DNA of 64,000 bases from Amphritea japonica ATCC BAA-1530 (lineage in GTDB: Bacteria > Pseudomonadota > Gammaproteobacteria > Pseudomonadales > Balneatricaceae), in the NCBI RefSeq assembly GCF_016592435.1, contig NZ_AP014545.1, positions 3,666,693 to 3,730,692 of the forward strand, written 5' to 3'. A program made the position numbers and the translations under genes. Positions within the stretch are counted from its first letter, which is position 1. Each line of letters starts with the position of its first letter. Shown here one piece after another: positions 36,311 through 44,229 of this stretch. Below the pieces are notes generated by a model. That model was given only the letters and a program-made list of their open reading frames with translations. It was not told the origin of the DNA and made no database searches.

Positions 36311-37537
36311 TTAAAAGCGATAGGGGAATTTTACTCCGAGAGAGAAGTCAGGAGCATCGGGGGTGAGGCCAATACCCAGAGTGGTTGACATTGATAGCTT
36401 ATCGCTCAAAGCATAAGTAACGCCGGCATTAAAGGTCGCCGCATTACCATCACTACCAAAGATATCTTTCCATTCACTTCCTTCCAGCCGCGTCTCACTT
36501 TTTTGACTGATTCTCTGTGAGACTGACAAACTCATACTCATCCGTTCATTCATCGCAAATGCCATTCCCAGACCGTAGAAAACAGAGTCACCTAAACGAA
36601 CATCCCCAGGCTGATCCCCTGAAGTAGAGCTAATATCATCAAAACTCCCATCTAGGTTATAGGTATAACCCACATTGGCAAACAGAATGGCGGGATCCGT
36701 CGTTTTTACAAAAGACAGACTATTGCTGATACTCCATAAACCACTTCCGGTAGGCAGCTCTTTGGGATAAGTAACTGTATCGGTGCCGCTAGCGTTGGTT
36801 ACTGACTTGGTGACTGTTGGTGTTCCATAAGGATGACTGCCGGTAGGAGCTTTAATACTCAGGTTCCAGACTATATCTGGCCTGCTAGCCGTTTCATTAA
36901 AGAGCTTATACGCAGACGTTAGAGTAATATCGCCTAAATCAGCTTCATCCACAGTGGCTTCAGCGCCAACACCATTTACATTGCGTTGAAACGATGTATT
37001 CCTGTAAACAAAGGGCACTGTGGCACCAATCTGCCACCGGTCGTTGACGTTATAGCGTCCCGTTGCATCGAAGGTATAAATATCTGCTGATATATCATCA
37101 ACCGAAATGTCACCCAAGAAGATAGCATCCAGCGCCAAAAAGCCTTCCAGCACGAGTTCCTTACGATCGTAATGGCTATAATTCATTCCCAGCTCTACGG
37201 TAAAACTATTACTGAAAAGCGCATGCTCCTCTTGCATTATATTATCAACACTGGAGCTGGGCGCGGCTGATTTCACTACTTCATTCTGAGCTGTTTGCTT
37301 CTGAGGTTCAGCTTGTATAGCTTGTCTGCCGCTCTCCAGCGAATAGAGCCGTTGCTCCATCTCTCTAAGTGTTTGCGCCTGTCGTTCATTAATTAGTTTT
37401 AATTGTTTAATTTCGAATTTTAGCTGCTCTCCGTCACTTACTGTCGCGGTTTCTTCAGCCAAGACGACCTGACATACCGCCAGACTTAACAGGCTTACGG
37501 CCATCCCTGACCGGCCCCAATGAGATCTGTAATCCAT
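36311..37537 (-). CDS. fapF: FapF-like outer-membrane exporter of functional amyloid
   Basis: A 408-residue exported protein. A signal peptide (~1-27, ending AVCQVVLA) is followed by a coiled coil at ~37-69 (EQLKFEIKQLKLINERQAQ), a linker, then a ~290-residue beta-barrel with alternating strands, ending in aromatic FPYRF as outer-membrane porins do. N-terminal coiled coil plus barrel is the layout of FapF, the trimeric channel that exports Fap amyloid subunits. Last gene of the A-F order. A strong GGGGGA ribosome site precedes the ATG. Without its neighbours it would be called a generic MetA-pathway-type porin. Confidence 0.8.
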   Translation of the reverse strand: MDYRSHWGRSGMAVSLLSLAVCQVVLAEETATVSDGEQLKFEIKQLKLINERQAQTLREMEQRLYSLESGRQAIQAEPQKQTAQNEVVKSAAPSSSVDNIMQEEHALFSNSFTVELGMNYSHYDRKELVLEGFLALDAIFLGDISVDDISADIYTFDATGRYNVNDRWQIGATVPFVYRNTSFQRNVNGVGAEATVDEADLGDITLTSAYKLFNETASRPDIVWNLSIKAPTGSHPYGTPTVTKSVTNASGTDTVTYPKELPTGSGLWSISNSLSFVKTTDPAILFANVGYTYNLDGSFDDISSTSGDQPGDVRLGDSVFYGLGMAFAMNERMSMSLSVSQRISQKSETRLEGSEWKDIFGSDGNAATFNAGVTYALSDKLSMSTTLGIGLTPDAPDFSLGVKFPYRF

Positions 37538-37633
37538 TTGTTTTCCCCCTTTCCCCCGAAAAGAGCAAAGCGATCCAACGGACCACTTTGCACATACCCA
37601 TAGTTAAAAGTAGCAGGTATTTAGCCTACGGCT

Positions 37634-38446
37634 CTATAAGCCCCTGAGATGATTCAAAGATCGGAGGACTCCATTGGGACGAAACTCCGATAACGACGAG
37701 CTTAGTTCGACAGTCAAACCGATACGATTAAGCACCTGATTTAAATCGCTGTTTAGCTGAGTGCTCTGGAGTATATTTCCGCCGGAAAACTGTGAGCGGG
37801 TAATTTGCTGCGACACCGAACCAAAATCAGGAATATCAACCTGATAACCAACACCTTCAGCATCTACAGAAACCTGGGTATTAACACCTTCATCACTCAG
37901 ATGACTGTGAGTTCCCGTATCACCTACCTCTATCAACCCTTCAGTATCAGGAACGATGTCAGAATCGGTCACCGTCCAATCGACAGCATTGTGGACACTA
38001 TTACTATCTCCGGCGACCTGAATGCTCTGCACTACCCCGGAGATATTTTCCAGAGCACCATTGTCCGACACATTATCTAAAGATGACTGTAGCACCTCTT
38101 CCGACGGCACTGACAAGCCAATATTTCGACTACGGTACATCGTCATATGCGGGCGGTAGCGATCACGACCAAAATCAAAATTGACACGCATCTCCATATT
38201 AAAGTCGCGCCCCCCCTGGCGTTGCCAGTCCGTACGCATACGTATACCAAAAAATGCTACTTTGCGACCATCGACAAATCGTCCTCGCATTGCGGCAAGT
38301 TCAACATCACTTACTACTCCTCCTTGTAAACCAAAAGGGCCTGTTTGTTGGGCCGCATTTGAATTATTTGGCAACAATAAAAACAAACTTACAATTGCCG
38401 ATCCTGCTGTTACTCCTATTCTTGTATTCCATTGACAGCTGTTCAT
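37634..38446 (-). CDS. fapE: FapE-like extracellular component of the amyloid system
   Basis: A 270-residue exported protein with a signal peptide (~1-32, ending NNSNA). Directly after it is VVSDVELAAMRGRFVDG (44-60), then a beta-rich region rich in Asn, Ser and Val with little similarity to known folds. Assigned FapE from position between fapD and fapF and similar size (Pseudomonas FapE is a small accessory protein found in fibrils). The motif DVELAAMRG also appears, in variant form, in FapA and FapD of this operon. GGGAGGAG gives an excellent ribosome site. Identification by sequence alone is weak. Confidence 0.65.
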   Translation of the reverse strand: MNSCQWNTRIGVTAGSAIVSLFLLLPNNSNAAQQTGPFGLQGGVVSDVELAAMRGRFVDGRKVAFFGIRMRTDWQRQGGRDFNMEMRVNFDFGRDRYRPHMTMYRSRNIGLSVPSEEVLQSSLDNVSDNGALENISGVVQSIQVAGDSNSVHNAVDWTVTDSDIVPDTEGLIEVGDTGTHSHLSDEGVNTQVSVDAEGVGYQVDIPDFGSVSQQITRSQFSGGNILQSTQLNSDLNQVLNRIGLTVELSSSLSEFRPNGVLRSLNHLRGL

Positions 38447-38470
38447 GACTTACTCCTCCCTTTCGGGAAG

Positions 38471-39190
38471 TTAAAACAGTTCGGCATGGCGAAAACCATG
38501 TTCCAGTAACTGCGCGTCACTCAGAGGTGCGAATGTATTGCTTAAGCTCCGGGCGGTTAGTTGACGCTGTGGATTAATCAAAACAGATGACTTATTGAAT
38601 CCACGCCCAATGACAGCAAAGACAATACCGTTCCAACTCGATAAAAAATCATCTATAGGCATGATTTTATTACCCAAAGCCGGATCAGCCAGATAGACAA
38701 GGTTCTCTTCGGTCTTCTTTAATACAACGAAGTGCTTATAACCTTTGAGATCCAGCAGAACAATGGTTGGTATCTTTATTCCTTGCAGAGTATCAGGTTC
38801 AACTTTATAACCCCGGCCACGCATACCCACGCGCTCCAGATAGTGTTTAATATTTAGTAGCGAAAATCCCTGTGCTCGAACTTGTTCAATATCACTAACG
38901 GCAAACAGACCATCCAGCATATCTTCTTCTGTCACTCGCAGGCCGTAGCCGTACCTGAGCACAGTAGCCAATGCCGCTGCGCCACAGCTAAAGTCAGTCT
39001 GCTGTTTTATAATATGCTGATAGCGTTGTTCACGCATGCTAATGACCGGCTTACTCAGGTTTGAGCCACCGGGAAGAACGTTAGCTAACTCAATCTGAGC
39101 GGCCTGTACAGGGAAGTTAATAAATAGCACCAGAACCAAAACGGCATCTGGAATCCTGGCGAAACTGCTAGTAATCTTACTAATCATCAT
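38471..39190 (-). CDS. fapD: FapD-like C39 family peptidase
   Basis: A 239-residue exported papain-like peptidase. A signal sequence or anchor (~13-30) is followed by the C39 domain: oxyanion Gln and nucleophile in QQTDFSCGAAALATVLRYGYG (Cys69; shown in part), His153 in KGYKHFVVLKK and Asp169 in YLADPALG. All three catalytic residues are present, so it is predicted active. FapD is required for fibril export in Pseudomonas, acting in the periplasm. The C-terminal tail PLSDAQLLEHGFRHAELF contains a variant of the leader-like motif in FapA and FapE. Start codon ATG-ATG, with no strong ribosome site. Confidence 0.85.
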   Translation of the reverse strand: MMISKITSSFARIPDAVLVLVLFINFPVQAAQIELANVLPGGSNLSKPVISMREQRYQHIIKQQTDFSCGAAALATVLRYGYGLRVTEEDMLDGLFAVSDIEQVRAQGFSLLNIKHYLERVGMRGRGYKVEPDTLQGIKIPTIVLLDLKGYKHFVVLKKTEENLVYLADPALGNKIMPIDDFLSSWNGIVFAVIGRGFNKSSVLINPQRQLTARSLSNTFAPLSDAQLLEHGFRHAELF

Positions 39191-39277
39191 AATAAGCCCA
39201 CTTATAACAGTCTAAAGCCAGGCTGATTTAACAGCCCGGCTCAGATCATCTCAGCAAAAGTCTATCTATCAGAACCT

Positions 39278-40591
39278 TCATTCACCCGAAGGAACCGTAA
39301 TAGACGTACTGTCTACCTTAGTCATAGCCAGACTATTATTTTGCAGATTACTGGTACCGGCCGTAATATTCACACCGATATTACCCTTCGCACCACGTAA
39401 TGCATTATCACCCATTGCTGCGTTGTTCTCATGCCGCACGTAACGGCTAACCAAGTGCTCAACACTACCGGTAAAGGTTCCACTAAGAGATTGCGTACCT
39501 GCTTCAGAGAAACCAATACGGCCTCTCTCTCTGCTCGGACCAATACGGCCTCTTTCACCATGAGCGGAAACAACACCTCTTTCTCCTGAACCTGAAATAG
39601 TGCCACTTTCAGTGAATTCAAAGCGACCTGGATCGTCATTATCACCGCCGGGTGAAACATTATCGTTATCAAAATCAAGATGCCCCCAGTAAGAGGTACC
39701 GCCCCCCTGCTCATGGCCATCACCATTAATCCAAACTTCTGGATAAACATCATTGCTCTGGCTTGAAGTGCCTGAATACGTTGCAGGACCATTACTACCA
39801 CTGTAGCGAGCAGCGCTATTAACACCACTGTAGCTAGCACCTGAATTTGTACCGCTATAACCTCCGTTACCAGAACCGTTATAACTACCGCCCATAGCAC
39901 CATTCATAGAGACCTGAGTGGTAATTATTTCATGGGTTTCTTCAGGCAGGTTATGAACCTGATTATTTTCGGTTTCCTGAGCAACCGATACCGTCGCCTC
40001 ACCCATAGAGCCTGAAGCAACTGAGCCGGCAAAAGAGTTTGCCTGGACGTTACTACTACCCGCCGCAATATTTACTCCGATATTACCCCGGGCATTCTCT
40101 AGCGCATTGCCGCTAAAGTCAGCGGTATTGATAGTCCCCCAGTTGAAAGCGACATTATCTTCCGCATTCTGATCCATAAAGATTTCAGCATCGGCGGAGC
40201 CAAATACAAACCCTGCATCAGCGGCAGCCAACGCTGCGGCATTACTCTGTACGTTATGATCACCGGCACTGATGTTCACACCAATATTACCTTTAGCACC
40301 CTTAAGCGCGTTACCGTCAAGTGTTGCAGAGTTATCCACACGGTCATTTATGGTCAGGTTATTATCACTATCCTGTTCCTGATCAACCACTGCCATACCC
40401 AGAGAATCAACACGAATACGGCCTGTGATCGCAACATCACCTGAATATTCAACACTTTTTTTCACATGGACATGCTTACTTAGGTGGGCCCCAGAGCCGC
40501 CACGAGAGTTGCCTTCTGCAAGGGCGAAACCTGAAAAACTAAGTGCAGCAACTGCGACGGCCAACGGCGCCATTTTAAATACCTGTTTCAT
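39278..40591 (-). CDS. fapC: FapC-like major functional amyloid subunit
   Basis: A 437-residue secreted protein. Signal peptide 1-25 (ending GFALA). Three imperfect repeats: residues ~93-122 (GNIGVNISAGDHNVQSNAAA), ~161-190 (GNIGVNIAAGSSNVQANSFA) and ~395-424 (GNIGVNITAGTSNLQNNSLA). Linker 1 is ~38 residues; linker 2 is ~204 residues and contains a Tyr/Gly/Ser-rich stretch (231-280) and ERGRIG-type repeats (337-360). Repeat-linker-repeat-long linker-repeat is the FapC plan, and GVNxxAGxxNxQxN is the Fap amyloid signature. No Cys is present, so the C-terminal CxxC I recall for Pseudomonas FapC is absent. AGGAGAAGG is a strong ribosome site. Confidence 0.85.
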   Translation of the reverse strand: MKQVFKMAPLAVAVAALSFSGFALAEGNSRGGSGAHLSKHVHVKKSVEYSGDVAITGRIRVDSLGMAVVDQEQDSDNNLTINDRVDNSATLDGNALKGAKGNIGVNISAGDHNVQSNAAALAAADAGFVFGSADAEIFMDQNAEDNVAFNWGTINTADFSGNALENARGNIGVNIAAGSSNVQANSFAGSVASGSMGEATVSVAQETENNQVHNLPEETHEIITTQVSMNGAMGGSYNGSGNGGYSGTNSGASYSGVNSAARYSGSNGPATYSGTSSQSNDVYPEVWINGDGHEQGGGTSYWGHLDFDNDNVSPGGDNDDPGRFEFTESGTISGSGERGVVSAHGERGRIGPSRERGRIGFSEAGTQSLSGTFTGSVEHLVSRYVRHENNAAMGDNALRGAKGNIGVNITAGTSNLQNNSLAMTKVDSTSITVPSGE

Positions 40592-40636
40592 GGTCCTTCT
40601 CCTTTTTATTCTTCAAGCACCGGGGTATATTCCCGA

Positions 40637-41275
40637 TTATTTTTTTGATCCCAGTGAAACACTGAGACCAAAACTGTTACTTGTTGCATTTCCTGAACCT
40701 GCCAATTGGTTGATCTGTACCACACCACTGGTTCCATTAAAGGCACCCTCACCGATCGATACTTGTCGATGTTGTCCATTACTATCACTGGTAAGCTGGC
40801 TGGCAGATTGACCGGTTACCGTGAGACTTAACTCACTTTCAGAAACCGCAACCCCGCCTAAAGCAAAACCGATAGCAACGTCATTGAGTTGTGCATTACC
40901 GGAACCACTTGCATGGTTAATAGAGATAAGGCCAGAAGCATTGGAAAATGCATTGCCCTCAATCAGACTGACAGCTGAATAAAGCCCCCCCCCGGGAAGG
41001 CCAACATGTTGTGAAGCTTTGATCTGTGCCGTTGCACCCAAACCCTGACCGATACTTACAGCAAGAGCACGAGCATTAAGCTGAGCATTAGAATCCCCTG
41101 CGACAATATTGACGCCGATAATTCCGCGACTACTTTCCAAAGCAAAATCACTAATCACTGCCTGGTTACTGTATTCAAATTGTTCAACCGCAAGTGGCGT
41201 TTCGGCAGCAGCACTAGCGGCCATCAGCAGCATCAATAAACAATTAACAGATTGAGTAGAGAGAGAGCCTTTCAT
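40637..41275 (-). CDS. fapB: FapB-like minor amyloid subunit (nucleator)
   Basis: A 212-residue exported protein: signal peptide ~1-24 (ending ASAAA). Three repeats at ~43-72 (RGIIGVNIVAGDSNAQLN), ~106-136 (SGLISINHASGSGNAQLN) and ~176-206 (SGVVQINQLAGSGNATSN). These are the FapC-type motif in degenerate form with short linkers, as expected for FapB, the proposed nucleator. Only one Cys, in the signal peptide. It begins two bases after the fapA stop, and a GGAGGGG ribosome site lies inside the fapA end, so the two are coupled. Confidence 0.82.
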   Translation of the reverse strand: MKGSLSTQSVNCLLMLLMAASAAAETPLAVEQFEYSNQAVISDFALESSRGIIGVNIVAGDSNAQLNARALAVSIGQGLGATAQIKASQHVGLPGGGLYSAVSLIEGNAFSNASGLISINHASGSGNAQLNDVAIGFALGGVAVSESELSLTVTGQSASQLTSDSNGQHRQVSIGEGAFNGTSGVVQINQLAGSGNATSNSFGLSVSLGSKK

Positions 41276-41277
41276 AA

Positions 41278-41610
41278 TCAGCGCCCCTCCAAATAGACTT
41301 CGACAGTTACAACTGAATTGCTGTAACCCTGAGCACTTTGAGCTCCTTTCTTAACACCCCCCTCATCCCAGAGAATAATGCCCAATTCCATCTGGGCCGA
41401 CGGAATCGCATGATCAATTCCTTGTCCGCGAACAGCTCCGAGCTGATCCTCGTCCAGCACTGCTACTGCAATGCCTGAATCAGATGCGAATAACTGATCC
41501 CCCACCCCTTGATCAGCCATCAGCACAGGCGCCCACCACAATCCAGCAAGTGATAGCAAACTAACCGCTAAAACTTTTTTAATACTGGTTGGGGTTAACC
41601 AATTGATCAT
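41278..41610 (-). CDS. fapA: FapA-like periplasmic accessory protein
   Basis: A 110-residue exported protein, first gene of the fap operon. Signal peptide ~1-32 (SLLSLAGLWWAPVLMA). Then VAVLDEDQLGAVRGQGID (49-66), a leader-like motif shared with FapE. The C-terminal half is short and beta-rich. Assigned FapA (chaperone/regulator of fibril composition in Pseudomonas) mainly by position and size. The ATG at 41610 has AGGTGA five bases upstream; the GTG at 41619 is less likely because it overlaps that ribosome site. Confidence 0.65.
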   Translation of the reverse strand: MINWLTPTSIKKVLAVSLLSLAGLWWAPVLMADQGVGDQLFASDSGIAVAVLDEDQLGAVRGQGIDHAIPSAQMELGIILWDEGGVKKGAQSAQGYSNSVVTVEVYLEGR

Positions 41611-41650
41611 TCTGATCACCTGATAAGTGGACTAAGTTCACTTACAACAC

Positions 41651-41666
41651 AGCAAGAACAGAACCA
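41651..41666 (-). promoter_or_regulatory. Sigma-54 (-24/-12) promoter of the fap operon
   Basis: On the minus strand TGGTTCTGTTCTTGCT: the -24 TGG and -12 TTGCT elements have exactly the canonical spacing (TGG, eight bases, TTGC), preceded by a T as in the consensus YTGG. Transcription would start near 41640, ~30 bases before the fapA ATG. A sigma-54 activator gene lies just upstream on the same strand. The middle bases deviate from CACG, so activity is likely but not certain. Confidence 0.7.
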
Positions 41667-41878
41667 AAAAAACTATCTGTCTGATTTACATAGGATTAAT
41701 CATCTTCGGCACGATACTCTACTAGCGAGAGAGGCTGTAACTGTTTCAGGAAGTTAACACCAACTTGACAACAGCAATAAAAAAGACTTATGTATCAGTT
41801 AGTTATATAGCTACACATAAGTGTAAAGGCAGTATTACAATCTTAACGCAAGCACACTTTTCGGTACCGGTCAGACAT

Positions 41879-41906
41879 AAAAAAACCGCCAATAGCGGTT
41901 TTTTTA
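41879..41906. terminator. Terminator between the sigma-54 regulator and fapA
   Basis: AAAAAACCGCCAATAGCGG then T-run, 33 bases after the regulator stop. It isolates the regulator transcript from the fap promoter. The rest of 41667-41878, where activator sites would lie, shows no obvious repeated dyad. Confidence 0.88.
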
Positions 41907-41938
41907 TACTTAAAAGACAAGACATTAGCAGAGATTCA

Positions 41939-43306
41939 TTACGATAAAGATAAGTGATACTTTTCGATGATTCGATACAATGTCACTCTGGATACACCCA
42001 ACACCTTGGCTGTCTGTGTCATATTATTATGGCAGTATCTTATGGCACTGATAACCGCCTCTTTCTCCGCCTTTTCTCGTGCCTCTTCCAATGAGATAAC
42101 TGGCCGATCATCATCTGTACTGTAGCTCTGCAGGTCCAGGTCATCCGGCTTAATCAGCCGCCCATCGCACATAACAATTGCCCGGCGTATCCGATTAATA
42201 AGCTCCCTGACATTACCTGGCCAGCTGTATCGTTCCATCACCTGTAGAGATGTCTGAGAGAAACCTTTAAGTTTTGCCTGCCCATCTGAAACAAAGCGGT
42301 CAAAGAAGAACTGGGCCATCAACTGAGTATCACCTTCTCTTTCTCGCAACGGTGGTGGCTGCAACTGAAGAACATTCAATCGATACAAGAGATCCTCACG
42401 AAATCGACCACTTTTAACGGCTGCATCAAGATCAACATTCGTTGCTGCAACCACTCTGACATCCACAGGAATTTCTGTATTGCCACCCAACCGTTGAATT
42501 ACATTTTCCTGCAAGAATCGCAGCAGATTAACCTGCATATCAAAAGGCAAGTCTCCTATTTCATCAAGAAAAAGAGTGCCTCCGGCTGCCGCCTCGATCT
42601 GGCCACATTTCTGCGAATTAGCGCCCGTAAATGCACCTTTTTCATAGCCAAATAATTCAGACTGTATGAGATTTTCAGGGATAGCACCGCAATTAACAGC
42701 AATGAATGGCTTGTCTGCACGGCCGGAGCGCTCATGGACAGCCCTCGCGATCAGCTCTTTTCCGGTTCCGCTTTCTCCATATATCAAAACAGGCGCATCG
42801 ACACTGGCAACCTTACGAATCGAGCCAAACAATTTAATCATCGATGGACTACTCCCCACCATCTCATACTCATCGTAGCCTTGTTCCAAGTCATCTAAGC
42901 ATAGGCTTGCCATTCCATGAGCATGGCCTAGTGTCGACAGCAGACGCATATAGTCTACCTCTGAGAGAGGCAGCGTATAATAATCATGACAAGTTTCACG
43001 AATCAATTTACAAAAAGCTCGCTCATGTAAACACTCAGTACTAGTGATAATCACCCATTCGATGGTGCGATAATCAGTCAAAAGAGCCTCTACTTCGCGA
43101 AGCTGACCGGGTTCAACACTGACAAGCTGAATTAAACCAACACTATACTTTTGATTATCAATAATGCTTCTAGCTTCCTGCAGGCACTCTACTTCTTCAA
43201 TATCCCAGCCCTGCAGAGAGATAGTGGCTTTGCTAATAGAGTCAATCTTATTATTTGTCCGTACATATAAAACTGGACGACGTAATTCCACCATTGGAAT
43301 ATTCAC
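41939..43306 (-). CDS. Sigma-54-dependent activator with degenerate receiver, VpsR/FleQ-like; likely fap regulator
   Basis: A ~455-residue enhancer-binding protein. The N-terminal ~140 residues have the size of a receiver domain but lack the acidic pocket and phospho-Asp, so control by phosphorylation is unlikely. AAA+ domain: Walker [17 protein letters not shown], the sigma-54 loop GAFTGA, Walker [18 protein letters not shown] and RREREGD-type sensor ([11 protein letters not shown]). C-terminal Fis helix-turn-helix [20 protein letters not shown]. Start: GTG at 43306 with AGGGGG five bases upstream fits best; a GTG at 43312 and an ATG at 43294 are alternatives. Degenerate-receiver relatives (VpsR, FleQ) respond to c-di-GMP, which is an inference here. 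Confidence 0.8.
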   Translation of the reverse strand: MNIPMVELRRPVLYVRTNNKIDSISKATISLQGWDIEEVECLQEARSIIDNQKYSVGLIQLVSVEPGQLREVEALLTDYRTIEWVIITSTECLHERAFCKLIRETCHDYYTLPLSEVDYMRLLSTLGHAHGMASLCLDDLEQGYDEYEMVGSSPSMIKLFGSIRKVASVDAPVLIYGESGTGKELIARAVHERSGRADKPFIAVNCGAIPENLIQSELFGYEKGAFTGANSQKCGQIEAAAGGTLFLDEIGDLPFDMQVNLLRFLQENVIQRLGGNTEIPVDVRVVAATNVDLDAAVKSGRFREDLLYRLNVLQLQPPPLREREGDTQLMAQFFFDRFVSDGQAKLKGFSQTSLQVMERYSWPGNVRELINRIRRAIVMCDGRLIKPDDLDLQSYSTDDDRPVISLEEAREKAEKEAVISAIRYCHNNMTQTAKVLGVSRVTLYRIIEKYHLSLS

Positions 43307-43312
43307 ACACAC

Positions 43313-43731
43313 CCCCTACTCCCTCATCCTGCATCACTAACCCATGTGATGCCGCACCTAAGGGCCCGTTCTCCAATAAGCGACAAGCCTATGTCGCAAA
43401 TAAGAGGATAGTTTATAAAAACAGCAGGGGTTACTAAATCATCCCGGAATGGGGACATTTAACTTGACAATATTTCATTAAGAAAATATGAGAAGCGAGT
43501 AGCTTTTGACGCGTTTTCCCTAATTACCTATAGGGCAAATGTCCTAAAGCATCAGTTTTTCAACATCCAATTAACTCATCTTTATAAACATAATAGAATC
43601 AGCAGAATATATAATTCACGCAGACAATAGCATCAAGAACTATCAATATAAACAAGAGGTTATTGCCTTAATAGCAACCTGATCAGCTACCCCCTCGCTA
43701 CAAGTATATTTAACTAACTGGAGGTATCATC
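43313..43731. other. Intergenic region upstream of the sigma-54 regulator
   Basis: AT-rich, no gene seen. It presumably contains the promoter of the regulator (reading left) and of the tiny plus-strand frame at 43732 (reading right). No clear -24/-12 element or strong dyad was recognised. Confidence 0.5.
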
Positions 43732-43800
43732 ATGTCTAGATCCAAGCTCGCTGCCAAAATGACACACAAGCAAGCCGGACAACTCCCAGCTGAGAAGTAA
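43732..43800 (+). CDS. Candidate 22-residue peptide gene
   Basis: MSRSKLAAKMTHKQAGQLPA followed by EK and TAA. A textbook GGAGG lies seven bases upstream. Basic, no signal peptide or hydrophobic run. It is the first of two tiny frames in an otherwise empty 917-base gap. Could be a leader peptide, a peptide signal, a precursor peptide, or the remains of a decayed gene. Not recognised. Confidence 0.4.
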   Translation: MSRSKLAAKMTHKQAGQLPAEK

Positions 43801-43823
43801 TAGAGAGAGGCATCGATACCATT

Positions 43824-43889
43824 ATGAGCAAAGTTACTGATAGCGCCGTAAAACCAGCATTATCAACTGCCAAATGCCGGCACCATTAA
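43824..43889 (+). CDS. Candidate 21-residue peptide gene ending CRHH
   Basis: MSKVTDSAVKPALSTAKCRH plus a final His and TAA, 23 bases after the first tiny frame, in a different reading frame. Upstream GAGAGAGG is a possible ribosome site, but the spacing (13 bases) is long. The C-terminal Cys-Arg-His-His could bind metal. The stop is followed by a T-run after a weak TGCC/GGCA hairpin, perhaps a terminator. The remainder, 43890-44142, has no recognisable feature. Confidence 0.35.
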   Translation: MSKVTDSAVKPALSTAKCRHH

Positions 43890-44142
43890 TTTTTTGTATT
43901 CCGACTCAGTAAGAACTCACGCTATGTACTGAGGATTCCTCTTTGAGGTGGGTTTGAGGCAAGCAATATCACGATAGCAACAATGGAGACCTGCATAAGA
44001 AAGACCTTGAAGCACTTCGTATAATCTCACGAACCTTAAGCGTCGGGACAAGCATGGGAAAGACCACTGCATCGATAAAAGCCTTCTGGACATATTTTCT
44101 GTGCATTCGTCATCATAAGCGGTAGATGCACCTGATTTTTGA

Positions 44143-44183
44143 CAAAAAAAAGGGCCGCAGATTCATTAAGAAAATGCGGCCCT
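44143..44183 (-). terminator. Terminator of the dctPQM operon
   Basis: On the minus strand AGGGCCGCA pairs with TGCGGCCCT across a 14-base loop and is followed by a T-run, 47 bases after the dctM stop. Confidence 0.9.
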
Positions 44184-44229
44184 AAACAGTTACTCATCCG
44201 GATTGGGTGGATGAACGGCTGATTACAAA

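Noticed and set aside
36311-37537. Call as a phenol-degradation (MetA-pathway) porin
   Set aside because: The N-terminal coiled coil and the position at the end of fapABCDE make FapF the better explanation.
39370-39903. Long minus-strand open frame (177 codons) inside fapC
   Set aside because: It is a shadow of the repetitive fapC sequence in another frame; composition is Val/Leu/Ile-rich without a plausible start context.
41709-41725. CGGCACGATACTCTAC considered as a plus-strand sigma-54 promoter
   Set aside because: It has a CGGCACG-like -24 element, but no TTGC at the -12 position and no gene downstream on that strand.
41765-41947. 60-codon plus-strand frame between the regulator and fapA
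   Set aside because: It reads through the terminator at 41879-41906, lacks a ribosome site, and lies in promoter sequence.
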